A DNA stretch of 64,000 bases, from NCBI RefSeq assembly GCF_900101395.1, contig NZ_FMZO01000007.1, positions 62,001 to 126,000 on the forward strand, written 5' to 3'. Source of the stretch: Niabella drilacis (GTDB lineage: Bacteria > Bacteroidota > Bacteroidia > Chitinophagales > Chitinophagaceae). How positions within the stretch are numbered: the first letter of the stretch is position 1; each line of letters opens with the position of its first letter. Shown here one piece after another: positions 27,337-35,818 of the stretch. The translations under genes and the position numbers were made by a program. The notes below the pieces were generated by a model that saw only the letters and a list, made by a program, of their open reading frames with translations, was not told where the DNA came from and did not search any database.

Positions 27337-27861
27337 TTAAAAGCGAATCTCCAGCTTCCGTTCCGGGTAAGCCAGTTTATTGCTTTTCCGGGTGCCATTC
27401 ACAATAAAGTGTACAATATTCACCTGGTCCCCGAAAAGATCATAAAGGATGGTATTTTCAACAGTGATATTACGGGTGCTGAAGGTGGTGGCGTCTGCGG
27501 TAGTATATACATAAACAGCTTCATGATCCACTTCCCAGCCAAAGAACTTCAGCCGCTGCACCTGCCCGTTACTCCGGATGCTTAAATGAGTGGTGATGTA
27601 TCTGGCCACCAGCTCATCCAGCGCGGATTTCCTGGATTTGTTGCTGAAGTCCACGGGTGTTTTATAAACCCGGGCAAGCACGGATTCAAAATCATCGGTA
27701 AAGATCTTCGTACTGATCTCCAGGCGTTTTGTTTTGCTGTTGTATTCGATTTCTGAAGCACTTACATGAAAAGGGTGCCATACCGCCCGGGCAAAGCCCG
27801 TCAGCAGCAGAACGGCCAGCAGTACCAGGATGCTGTTCCTTTTATAGGGGGTATTTGCCAT
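27337..27861 (-). CDS. DUF6702-like exported protein
   Basis: A 174-residue exported protein from the ATG at 27861: basic start, hydrophobic helix (SILVLLAVLLLTGFARA), then a mature domain beginning HPFHVSASEIEYN and continuing with LEISTKIFTDDFE. This matches small Bacteroidota proteins grouped as DUF6702; the function is unknown. An upstream in-frame extension to 27921 would put residues before the signal sequence and is less likely. It is divergent from the HupE-like and M1 peptidase genes. Confidence 0.75.
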   Translation of the reverse strand: MANTPYKRNSILVLLAVLLLTGFARAVWHPFHVSASEIEYNSKTKRLEISTKIFTDDFESVLARVYKTPVDFSNKSRKSALDELVARYITTHLSIRSNGQVQRLKFFGWEVDHEAVYVYTTADATTFSTRNITVENTILYDLFGDQVNIVHFIVNGTRKSNKLAYPERKLEIRF

Positions 27862-27940
27862 TAATACAAATAAAGGGATATTATGTGAAGATGGTAAATT
27901 ATATTTGATGGTTGGCAGCATAAAATTTTTGCGGATCCGT

Positions 27941-28522
27941 ATGAGCAGCTTTTGGTTTTATTTTACAGAGGGGTGGAAGCATATCATCAGCCAGGACGCG
28001 CTGGATCATCAGCTATTCATCATCGCCCTGGCTGTTATTTATACTTTCCGGGACTGGAAGCGGGTATTGATCCTGGTAACAGCCTTTACCATAGGTCATT
28101 CATTAACACTGGCGCTCAGTGTTTTCAATGTGATCAGGGTTGCTTCATCCTGGGTAGAATTTTTAATACCGGTGACCATTGTATTAACTGCCTTGTGGAA
28201 TGTCCTGCGGCAGCACAAACCCAGGCAAATCAATGCCAATTATTTCCTGGCCCTGTTTTTCGGACTCATCCATGGCCTGGGATTTGCCAATACCATCCGG
28301 ATGATGCTGGCCAGTGATGAGTCGGTTGGGACCGGCCTGCTGGGCTTTAACCTGGGGCTGGAAGCCGGGCAGGTGATCGTGGTGCTGGTGGTCCTGCTGC
28401 TGACAAAGCTGGTGACAGGGGGTCTGAAAATTCCGCAAAGAATATATATTTTCGCAGTATCCGCACTGGTATTCATCCTTTCATTAAAGATGGCGCTGGA
28501 GCGGGTTCCGTCATTATCATAA
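27941..28522 (+). CDS. HupE/UreJ-family membrane protein
   Basis: A polytopic inner-membrane protein of ~193 residues from the ATG at 27941. It has about six hydrophobic segments, conserved His residues in FTIGHSLTLAL and FGLIHGLGFAN, and a Glu in NLGLEAGQ, the metal-binding pattern of HupE/UreJ proteins, some of which move nickel or cobalt. No urease or hydrogenase gene is nearby, so the role may differ. The M1 peptidase begins 9 bases after its stop, so they are probably one operon. Confidence 0.8.
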   Translation: MSSFWFYFTEGWKHIISQDALDHQLFIIALAVIYTFRDWKRVLILVTAFTIGHSLTLALSVFNVIRVASSWVEFLIPVTIVLTALWNVLRQHKPRQINANYFLALFFGLIHGLGFANTIRMMLASDESVGTGLLGFNLGLEAGQVIVVLVVLLLTKLVTGGLKIPQRIYIFAVSALVFILSLKMALERVPSLS

Positions 28523-28531
28523 ATTACCTAC

Positions 28532-30892
28532 ATGAGAAGAATTCTGTTTGTTGTTGCCTGTTTTTCATTTGTAACCAGCCCTGCCCAGGATATCCGGAAC
28601 AATCCCGGCAGCAATCACGGGAACAAGTTCGAGCAATTGGGAACCATCCTTCCTACCCCGAATGAATACCGCACGGCCAGTGGTGCGCCGGGGCCCAAAT
28701 ACTGGCAGCAGCGTTGCGATTACACCATCCGTTGTATACTGGATGAAAAAGCGCAAAAGCTTACGGGCAATGAAACCCTGAATTATTTCAATAATTCTCC
28801 GGATGTGCTGACCTACCTGTGGCTGCAGCTGGATGAAAACGAACACAGCAATAAGGATAATGCCAATTACCAGGGCAAAAGCACGCTTCCGGCAACCCTT
28901 ACCGACAAGTCGCTGACCGCGCTGGAGGAAGCTTCCGGGCCGGACAACGGGTATGGGCACAAGATCCGCTCCATAACGGATATGGCCGGGAAAGCGCTGC
29001 CTTATACTATTAATAAAACGATGATGCGGGTGGACCTGCCGGTACCGCTGAAACCCGGCCAGCGGTTCCAGTTTAAGGTAGAGTGGTCCTATAAGATACC
29101 GGATCGGGTAACGCTGGGCGGCCGGGGCGGATACGAATTATTTCCCGAAGACGGGAACAGTCTCTATACGATTACACAATGGTATCCCCGGGTATGTGTG
29201 TACAGCGATTTCCAGGGTTGGCAAAATCACCAGTTTACCGGCAGGGGGGAGTTCGCGCTGACCTTTGGTAATTTTGATGTGCAGATGACTGTACCGGCAG
29301 ATCATATCGTAGGCAGCACGGGCGAATGCCAGAACTATGCACAGGTGCTGACACCTGCACAGCTGGCGCGGTACCAGAAGGCAACGGTAGCCAAAGAACC
29401 GGTGGAAATTGTGACCCTGGAAGAGGCAAAGGCGGCAGAAAAAACAAAGAGTACGAAAACAAAAACCTGGCATTTTAAAGCCGATAATGTGCGGGATTTT
29501 GCCTGGACCTCTTCCCGGAAATACATCTGGGATGGCATGCCGCAGCTGGTGAACGGTAAAAAGATCATGTGCATGAGCTTTTATGGAAAGGAAGCCTATG
29601 GCCTTTACCGCAGGTTTTCGACCCGGGCCGTGGCACATACGATAAAGACCTACTCCGCGTTTACCATCCCCTATCCCTACCCCGTAGCCCAGAGTGTAGA
29701 GGCTGCCAACGGGATGGAATACCCCATGATCTGCTTTAATTACGGACGCACCGAAAAGGATGGAACGTATAGCGAGGCCACAAAAAATGGAATGCTGGGC
29801 GTAGTGATCCATGAGGTAGGGCATAACTTTTTCCCGATGATCGTAAACAGTGATGAACGCCAGTGGACCTGGATGGATGAGGGCCTGAATACCTTTGTAC
29901 AATACCTGACGGAGGAATTATGGGATAATAAATTTCCCAGCAAACGCGGGCCGGCCTGGACCATCGTCGATTATATGAAACTGCCAAAGGACCAGCTGGA
30001 GCCCATTATGACCAATTCTGAAAACATTGTGCAATTTGGCCCCAATGCTTATGCAAAACCTGCCACAGGGTTAAATATCCTGCGTGAAACCATTATGGGA
30101 CGGGAACTGTTTGACTTTGCCTTTAAAGAATATGCCCGCCGCTGGGCCTTTAAGCATCCCACGCCGGCAGATCTCTTCCGCACGATGGAGGATGCCAGTG
30201 CCGAAGACCTTGACTGGTTCTGGAGAGGATGGTTCTACAGCATTGACCCGGTAGACATCTCCCTCGATTCTGTTAAGTTTGCAAGGGCCGATGTGGACGC
30301 AGCGGTGCCGAAGACAAAAAAGGAGGTAAAAAAGCCCGACGCTCCCCAGGCACCGGAGTTTGATGATATTTCGAAAATACGCAACCGGGAAGACCGGAGG
30401 ATCACTTTTTATACCGATGAGGATAAGGAGGCACGCGATTTTTACTGGCGCTATGTACGGGGGCAGGAGCCCTATGACTCTACCAGGACGTTTACCGTAG
30501 AAACCGCGCCAACCGTGGATGTGCTTAGTCCCGAGGCAAAACAACGATTTGCAGGTAAGTATTTTTATGAGCTGGTATTTTCCAATAAAGGGGGAATGGT
30601 GATGCCCATTATTGTTGAATGGACATTTAAAGATGGGACCCGGCAGGTAGATCGTATCCCGGCCCAGGTCTGGCGGCATAACGAAAAAACAGTAAGTAAA
30701 CTGTTTGTAAAAAACAAAGAAGTGAGCGGTATACGGCTTGATCCGTTCCGGGAAACGGCAGATATTAATGAAAGCAATAATGTCTGGAACGAGATACCTG
30801 CCCCAACAAGATTTAAAGCCTTTGCACAGAAAGCGGGTGCCGCGCGCGGACAAAGCACCGGCTCCAATCCTATGCAGCAGGCAAATAAATAG
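28532..30892 (+). CDS. Secreted M1-family zinc metallopeptidase
   Basis: A large exported aminopeptidase-like protein (786 aa). A signal peptide (MRRILFVVACFSFVTSPAQ) leads to an N-terminal beta domain and a gluzincin catalytic domain with HEVGHNF near residue 429 and the second-zinc Glu in WMDEGLNTF about 20 residues on. The canonical GAMEN exopeptidase motif reads ANGMEYP here. A C-terminal region beyond the catalytic domain ends in a low-complexity tail. The last ~18 bases of the gene are part of the downstream tandem duplication. Confidence 0.9.
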   Translation: MRRILFVVACFSFVTSPAQDIRNNPGSNHGNKFEQLGTILPTPNEYRTASGAPGPKYWQQRCDYTIRCILDEKAQKLTGNETLNYFNNSPDVLTYLWLQLDENEHSNKDNANYQGKSTLPATLTDKSLTALEEASGPDNGYGHKIRSITDMAGKALPYTINKTMMRVDLPVPLKPGQRFQFKVEWSYKIPDRVTLGGRGGYELFPEDGNSLYTITQWYPRVCVYSDFQGWQNHQFTGRGEFALTFGNFDVQMTVPADHIVGSTGECQNYAQVLTPAQLARYQKATVAKEPVEIVTLEEAKAAEKTKSTKTKTWHFKADNVRDFAWTSSRKYIWDGMPQLVNGKKIMCMSFYGKEAYGLYRRFSTRAVAHTIKTYSAFTIPYPYPVAQSVEAANGMEYPMICFNYGRTEKDGTYSEATKNGMLGVVIHEVGHNFFPMIVNSDERQWTWMDEGLNTFVQYLTEELWDNKFPSKRGPAWTIVDYMKLPKDQLEPIMTNSENIVQFGPNAYAKPATGLNILRETIMGRELFDFAFKEYARRWAFKHPTPADLFRTMEDASAEDLDWFWRGWFYSIDPVDISLDSVKFARADVDAAVPKTKKEVKKPDAPQAPEFDDISKIRNREDRRITFYTDEDKEARDFYWRYVRGQEPYDSTRTFTVETAPTVDVLSPEAKQRFAGKYFYELVFSNKGGMVMPIIVEWTFKDGTRQVDRIPAQVWRHNEKTVSKLFVKNKEVSGIRLDPFRETADINESNNVWNEIPAPTRFKAFAQKAGAARGQSTGSNPMQQANK

Positions 30893-31104
30893 TGGGTGGG
30901 TTCCGCCACAAAGTCACGAAGGCTCAAAGAAGCACGAAGGTCTTTCTTTGCAGGCCAGGGAGATGTTGGGATCTGTGTGCACGGATTACGCGGATTATCA
31001 CAGAAAATATTGTTTGCCGGTTTAAGATCATCTGTGTAAATCTGTACATTCTGTGAGCTTTAATGCCTGCTTTGTGGCCTAAAAGCATTCCATTACTTTT
31101 CCGC
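30875..31104. repeat. Tandem duplication, copy 1
   Basis: The first of two adjacent ~230-base copies. It starts within the last codons of the M1 peptidase (CAGCAGGCAAATAAATAG) and ends with a decayed copy of the hpt 3' end (ATTACTTTTCCGC). Compared with copy 2 I count about a dozen substitutions and one indel. The gap 30893-31323 holds nothing else that I recognise as a gene. Confidence 0.85.
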
Positions 31105-31335
31105 CAGCAGGCAAATAAATAGTGGGTGGGTTCCGCCATAAAGTCACGGAGGCTCAAAGAAGCACGAAGGTCTTTTTATGCAGGTCAGGGAGATGTTGGG
31201 ATCTGTGTGCACGGATTACGCGGATTATCACAGAAAATATTGTTTGCCGGTTTAAGATCATCTGTGTAAATCTGTGCCTTCTGTGAGCTTTAATGCCTTC
31301 TTTGTGGCCTGAAAAGCATTCCATTATCCTTCCGC
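31105..31335. repeat. Tandem duplication, copy 2
   Basis: The second copy begins with the same 18 bases as the M1 peptidase 3' end and ends inside the real hpt coding end (the hpt stop is at 31324-31326). Each copy carries imperfect inverted words: an outer CCACAAAG...CACGAAGG word opposite CCTTCT...CTTTGTGG, and an inner CACGGATTACGCGGAT word opposite ATCTGTGTAAATCTGTG, so the RNA could fold into a long nested hairpin. Confidence 0.85.
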
Positions 31336-31863
31336 CAGCTGGTAAATATCTTTGTAATTTCTTCCCAGCCCGTCGTAGTCAAGGCCATAACCTACCACAA
31401 ATTTATTGGGGATCACAAAACCTGTATAGTCAATGGGGACTTCGTATCTGGTCATTTCTGCCTTATGCAGCAGTGCCACGATCTTCAGCGAGCTGGGCTG
31501 CTGGTGCCGGAGTTGTGGCAGGAAAAAATGCAGGGTCTTCCCGGTGTCGATAATGTCTTCAAGGATCACCACGTTTTTCCCGTGCAGGTCTTCCTCCAGC
31601 CCGATGGCGGTAGTAACATCCCCCGTAGATTTTAAACCTTTATAGGAAACAAGCTTGATAAAGCAGATCTCGCTTTCGATGGTCAGGTATTTGAAAAAAT
31701 CAGCAGCAAACATAAAGGAGCCATTCAGGATGGCCAGGAAATAGACCTTTTGCCCGGCATAATCCGTATTAATGGCGGCTGCCAGTTCTTGAATGCGTTC
31801 TTGTAATGTTGCTTCCGACAGGTAAACGGAGAAACGTTTGTCGTGTACGGTAATATCTGCCAT
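31324..31863 (-). CDS. hpt: Hypoxanthine phosphoribosyltransferase
   Basis: Salvages hypoxanthine and guanine with PRPP to IMP and GMP. The 13-residue PRPP-binding motif VVILEDIIDTGKT is near residues 94-106, and FVVGYGLDYDGLGRN near the C-terminus is typical of the type I enzyme. Length (179 aa) is normal. Its ATG lies 3 bases after the glucosaminidase stop, so it sits at the end of a minus-strand run of four genes. The final codons are duplicated in the adjacent tandem repeat. Confidence 0.95.
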   Translation of the reverse strand: MADITVHDKRFSVYLSEATLQERIQELAAAINTDYAGQKVYFLAILNGSFMFAADFFKYLTIESEICFIKLVSYKGLKSTGDVTTAIGLEEDLHGKNVVILEDIIDTGKTLHFFLPQLRHQQPSSLKIVALLHKAEMTRYEVPIDYTGFVIPNKFVVGYGLDYDGLGRNYKDIYQLAEG

Positions 31864-31866
31864 GCG

Positions 31867-32847
31867 CTACGGATTGTTTTTGGCAACAGCATTTTTGCCG
31901 GTACCCATATCCTGCAAATATAGCTTAGACCCGATTGCCGGGGAGGCAAACTTCGTAAGATTATTATATTTGAGCAATGACTCCAGGCGAACGCCCTCTT
32001 CCTGGGCAATATCGTAAAGGGTTTCTCCCGCTTCTACTTCATGGAAGGCTTTGGGGCTCTCCGTTCTTTTCAATTGCAAAAATACCAGCGCATCCTGTTG
32101 CGGCGCCTGGTGCTCCTGCAGGTCATTGTAAAGGAACAGGCGGTTTAGCGGAATATTGTACCGGGTGGCAATGGCTTCAAAAGCAGTGCCCTGTTTAGCA
32201 AAGATCACCTTTGTCTGGTTGATCATAAAATCGCCCTGGGGGTACTGTTTGGCCTTTTTTACCGGTACCGCTTCTTCCCGCGCTTCATTTACTACGGCAA
32301 ATGTTGCCTTCAGCTCCGGGGGCATTTCTTTTTTACCCATCGCAATCAGCGTATAGTCTTCCAGGTTATAACGTTCGATCAACCCGATCAGGAGTTGCGG
32401 GTATTTGGGATTGGTGGCATAACCGGCTTTCTTTAAACCATTGGCCCATGCCTTATAGTCTGTTGGGTCCAGCTCAAAAAGGAACGCATAACGGTCGCGC
32501 CCTTTTAAAAAATCAGAATGGTCGCGGAAAGAGGCTTCGGGATGCTCGTATTTTATGAAACGCTCCTGTGGCCGGTCGTCATCATGCAATACATAGGGGC
32601 CTGTGTAGCCGGTTTTGCATTTAATGCCAAAGTGATTGTTGGAACGCAGGGCCAGGTCTCCGTCGCCTGCATTGGATTCCAGGATGGCCTGGGCCAGTTT
32701 AATAGCTGCCGGTACACCGGTCCGCTGCATTTCCTGCATGGCAATACCCCGGTATTGCTGGATATAGGCCACAACTTTATCTGATTGTTGTGCAGTAGCA
32801 GTAATCGTTATGAACAGGGCCGCAGCCAAAAATAATTTCCGCATCAT
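31867..32847 (-). CDS. Exported glucosaminidase with two LysM domains
   Basis: A peptidoglycan hydrolase of FlgJ/Mannosyl-glycoprotein endo-beta-N-acetylglucosaminidase type. After the signal peptide (MMRKLFLAAALFITITATAQ) comes the catalytic domain with ILESNAGDGDLA (catalytic Glu near residue 60) and NNHFGIKCK. Two C-terminal LysM modules (about 215-260 and 270-315) would anchor it to peptidoglycan. I start it at the first of two adjacent ATGs (32847); an upstream TTG at 32856 abuts the previous stop. Confidence 0.88.
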   Translation of the reverse strand: MMRKLFLAAALFITITATAQQSDKVVAYIQQYRGIAMQEMQRTGVPAAIKLAQAILESNAGDGDLALRSNNHFGIKCKTGYTGPYVLHDDDRPQERFIKYEHPEASFRDHSDFLKGRDRYAFLFELDPTDYKAWANGLKKAGYATNPKYPQLLIGLIERYNLEDYTLIAMGKKEMPPELKATFAVVNEAREEAVPVKKAKQYPQGDFMINQTKVIFAKQGTAFEAIATRYNIPLNRLFLYNDLQEHQAPQQDALVFLQLKRTESPKAFHEVEAGETLYDIAQEEGVRLESLLKYNNLTKFASPAIGSKLYLQDMGTGKNAVAKNNP

Positions 32848-32856
32848 CAAAATCAA

Positions 32857-33495
32857 TTACAATTTTCGCAATAAATAAAGCCCGTCTCTGATGGTCAGAA
32901 CCAGCTTGTCAATGTCATCATTGTGATGGACAAAATCGTTAAACGCCTTGATGGCCTTTGCGCTTTTTCCCTTTGGAACCTGGGTGAAAACCTGCCCGTG
33001 GAAAAAAATATTGTCCGCTAATATAAAGCCATTTTTCCGAACGGCAGGCAATACGAGCTTAAAATAATCGATATAGCCCGGTTTATCGGCGTCGATAAAG
33101 ACCAGGTCCCAGGATTCATTCAGGGTCGGAATAATGTTCAGCGCGTTGCCCACGTGCAGTTTTATTTTGGGATATAACGCTGATTTTTGAAAAAAATTGT
33201 GTGCAATGGCTGCCGTTTCTTCCCGGAACTCAATGGTGTGCAGCTCACCGTCGTTTGTTAGTCCTTCGGCCAGGCACAACGCACTGTAACCTGTAAAGGT
33301 TCCGACCTCCAGGATACGCCGCGGGCGGATCATATGGCTGATCATCTCCAGCAGCTTCCCCTGTACCGGCCCGCTCAGCATATGCGGTTCTGCATGGTTT
33401 TGCCGGGTATAAGCTTCCACTTCCTGTCGCAAAGGATCGGGGGGCGTCGAAAAGTTTAATGCAAACTGCTCTAATTCAATGGGTAATAATTCCAT
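32857..33495 (-). CDS. SAM-dependent O-methyltransferase
   Basis: A 212-residue class I methyltransferase of the caffeoyl-CoA/catechol O-methyltransferase family. The SAM loop EVGTFTGYSALCLA is near residue 63, and VFIDADKPGYIDYF carries the metal-binding Asp; LADNIFFHG supplies further metal ligands. The substrate is unknown; bacterial members usually methylate catechol-type compounds. It lies 16 bases after the symporter. Confidence 0.9.
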   Translation of the reverse strand: MELLPIELEQFALNFSTPPDPLRQEVEAYTRQNHAEPHMLSGPVQGKLLEMISHMIRPRRILEVGTFTGYSALCLAEGLTNDGELHTIEFREETAAIAHNFFQKSALYPKIKLHVGNALNIIPTLNESWDLVFIDADKPGYIDYFKLVLPAVRKNGFILADNIFFHGQVFTQVPKGKSAKAIKAFNDFVHHNDDIDKLVLTIRDGLYLLRKL

Positions 33496-33511
33496 CCCTG
33501 TTTATTGGTCA

Positions 33512-34996
33512 TTAGTGAACCGAATCCTGTTCCAGCTGTGAAAGATCTGAAACGGGCTTCGAAATAGTCAACAGTCCTATAAACGTAAGTGCACCGTTAA
33601 TTATTATCAGTTCCAGCCCTATTTTGAAATCTCCGAAAAGGCCTTTTTCATTTGTGTAATAATCAATAAAAAAACAAATAATGGGAGCTATAAAACAAAC
33701 AACCGGTACCCAGCGATCATCCGGCCGGCGCTTTGTAAAAATACCGAAGGCGAAGAGACCCAGCAGCGGGCCGTAAGTATACCCCGCCAGTTTCAGGATG
33801 ATGCCGATCATGCTGTTGTCATTGATCCAGTAAAACATGAGTACCAGCAGCAGGAAGGAGAGGGCCACCAGCAGGTGCACTTTCTGGCGGAACCGTTTCT
33901 TTTGTGTTTCGTTCATATCGGTACGGCGCTGTAAACCGGCAATATCAATGCAAAATGAAGAAGTAAGGGCCGTCATGGCACCATCTGCACTGGGAAACAG
34001 GGCAGAGATCAATGCCACTATAAAGATGATCGAAATATAAGGCGGCATATGATTCACCGCAACATCCGGAAACAGGGCATCTCCTTTGGAGGTCAGATGC
34101 TCCTGGGCCGCAAACAAATGTAATAAGCCTCCAAGATAGAGGAACAGGCCGATAACCACAACCATAATAAAGGCCAGTGAAACCATGTTCTTTTTTGAGT
34201 CCTTCAGGTTGGTAACAGAAATACTTTTTTGCATCATTTCCTGGTCAATACCCGTCATGCTCAGCGTAATGAAGGCGCCGGCCAGGATCTGTTTCACAAA
34301 GAAATCACTTCTGGAGGGATCGGTCTTAAAGATTTTGGAAAGCCCGCTGCTGCGCATGGCTTCCAGGCTTTCACCCACCCCCATATTCATATGATTGAGC
34401 AGGTAAATAGTGCAGATGATCAATCCCAGCAGCATACAGGAGGTTTGCAGCGTGTCGGTCCATACGATAGTTTTTACGCCCCCTTCAAAAGTATAAAGGA
34501 TGATCATTACAAGGATAATAAGGGTTGACACCCAAAAGGGGATGCCAAAGCTGTCGAGAATGGTGATCTGCAGGATATGGACCACCAGGTATAACCGTGC
34601 TGTGGCCCCTACCAGCCGGGAGATAATAAAGAACCAGGCTCCGGTTTTATAGGATAGCATACCCATCCGGGTTTTCAGGTATCCGTAAATGGAAGTGAGT
34701 TTTAACCGGTAATACAGGGGTAGCAACACATAGGCGATCAGGAGGTAACCGATCATATAGCCCAGCACTACCTGCATATAGCCAAACCCATCCCTGCCAA
34801 CAGCGCCGGGTACGCTTACAAAGGTAACACCGCTCAGGGATGTACCGATCATCCCAAAGGCCACCAGCATCCAGTTACTGTTGCGGTTGCCGATAAAAAA
34901 CGATTCATTGTTACTGTTCTTACTGGTTTTCCAGGCTACTGCCAGCAGTAAGATAAAGTAGGCGATAACGATCGAAAATAAAAAACCTGCGCTCAT
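33512..34996 (-). CDS. Sodium:solute symporter (SSS family)
   Basis: A polytopic membrane transporter of 494 residues with about 13 helices. The conserved SSS elements are visible: GRDGFGYMQ, the GWVxTD-like region (GGVKTIVWTDTLQ) and ALFPSADGAMTALTSS in the later helices. The substrate (sugar, amino acid, nucleobase or anion) cannot be deduced. It heads a minus-strand run with the O-methyltransferase, glucosaminidase and hpt. Confidence 0.9.
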   Translation of the reverse strand: MSAGFLFSIVIAYFILLLAVAWKTSKNSNNESFFIGNRNSNWMLVAFGMIGTSLSGVTFVSVPGAVGRDGFGYMQVVLGYMIGYLLIAYVLLPLYYRLKLTSIYGYLKTRMGMLSYKTGAWFFIISRLVGATARLYLVVHILQITILDSFGIPFWVSTLIILVMIILYTFEGGVKTIVWTDTLQTSCMLLGLIICTIYLLNHMNMGVGESLEAMRSSGLSKIFKTDPSRSDFFVKQILAGAFITLSMTGIDQEMMQKSISVTNLKDSKKNMVSLAFIMVVVIGLFLYLGGLLHLFAAQEHLTSKGDALFPDVAVNHMPPYISIIFIVALISALFPSADGAMTALTSSFCIDIAGLQRRTDMNETQKKRFRQKVHLLVALSFLLLVLMFYWINDNSMIGIILKLAGYTYGPLLGLFAFGIFTKRRPDDRWVPVVCFIAPIICFFIDYYTNEKGLFGDFKIGLELIIINGALTFIGLLTISKPVSDLSQLEQDSVH

Positions 34997-35047
34997 TGAT
35001 AATGCTTGTGTTGAACTAAAAATTTATTTTTAAACGGCAGCTGTAAG

Positions 35048-35443
35048 TCATAAGATCTTCAGCCCCGCATGGCTGTATTTTTTGACCTCTTTATCGGAGC
35101 TCACTAAAATATAATTATTAACGATCGCCTGCCATATCAGCATGCGATCAAATGGATCCTTATGATAGTCTTCTGTCAATTGATGATAGCCGCTGCTTAC
35201 AGCTGCAGTTAACGGAATACATACAAACCCCATTTGTTCACAAAGCAAAGGAATGCCTTCCGGACGGACCCCGTCCAGTTTTAATTTCCCCAGCCGGAAT
35301 TTAAGTGCTATTTCCCAAAAACTAATGGCGCTTACTAAAATCGTATTTTTGGGGTCTGTGAGTACCGTTTTAACACGGGCCGGTATCATTTTTGTTTCGG
35401 CAATTGCCCAGAGTATGTAGTGTGTATCCAGCAGGTAAGTCAT
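35048..35443 (-). CDS. PIN-domain toxin, VapC-like
   Basis: A 131-residue PIN ribonuclease. The acidic active-site set is complete: Asp6 (LLDTH), Glu44 (SFWEIALK), Asp96/Asp99 (KDPFDRM) and Asp117 (SSDKE). VapC-type toxins cleave tRNA or rRNA when freed from antitoxin; the target here is unknown. The ATG overlaps the antitoxin stop by four bases (ATGA), so synthesis is coupled to the antitoxin. Confidence 0.92.
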   Translation of the reverse strand: MTYLLDTHYILWAIAETKMIPARVKTVLTDPKNTILVSAISFWEIALKFRLGKLKLDGVRPEGIPLLCEQMGFVCIPLTAAVSSGYHQLTEDYHKDPFDRMLIWQAIVNNYILVSSDKEVKKYSHAGLKIL

Positions 35444-35673
35444 AGACCTATAAAATCGGATTCAGATAATTTTGCATCTTTGGTAAATGTAACCGTTGCT
35501 TTCCCTTCGAGGATACCAATCTTTCTTTTTTGTTTTGATTCGATTTCAGGTACCAGTTTGGCAACCACGTTCTTTTTCTTGCCATACGCAATACCTATTT
35601 CTTTTCCAGCCATCACTTTTTTAAGCACTTCTGAAAAACGGCTTTTAAAATCTCCTACGCTCATCGTTTCCAT
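35440..35673 (-). CDS. Phd/YefM-like antitoxin
   Basis: A 77-residue antitoxin preceding the PIN toxin. Residues 1-50 (METMSVGDFKSRFSEVLKKV, later NVVAKLVP) show the Phd/YefM DNA-binding fold; the C-terminal ~25 residues would wrap the toxin. Such antitoxins repress their own promoter with the toxin as co-repressor. A good promoter with two TTGACAA repeats lies just upstream. A second in-frame ATG is at 35664. Confidence 0.88.
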   Translation of the reverse strand: METMSVGDFKSRFSEVLKKVMAGKEIGIAYGKKKNVVAKLVPEIESKQKRKIGILEGKATVTFTKDAKLSESDFIGL

Positions 35674-35687
35674 ACCGGTCTTTTAAA

Positions 35688-35718
35688 CAAAGTTATGTTT
35701 TTCTTGTCAAGTTGTCAA
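35688..35718 (-). promoter_or_regulatory. Toxin-antitoxin promoter with direct repeats
   Basis: On the minus strand a TTG at 35716-35718 is followed after 20 bases by TAACTTTG (35688-35695), a full match to the Bacteroidota TTG-N19-21-TAnnTTTG promoter. Two TTGACAA direct repeats separated by one base overlap the -33 region and could be the operator. The antitoxin ATG lies 14 bases further on. Confidence 0.6.
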
Positions 35719-35818
35719 AAACCAAACAAGGCGGTATCCTGTATATGCCTGGGTTCACCTAAATTTATTTTTGAAGATAGGGAAAATTGAGTTCCTTTTG
35801 CAGTAAAAGTATCGAATC

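Noticed and set aside
30893-31323. CRISPR array or tRNA cluster in the repeat region after the M1 peptidase
   Set aside because: There are only two long copies with no regular spacers and no cloverleaf.
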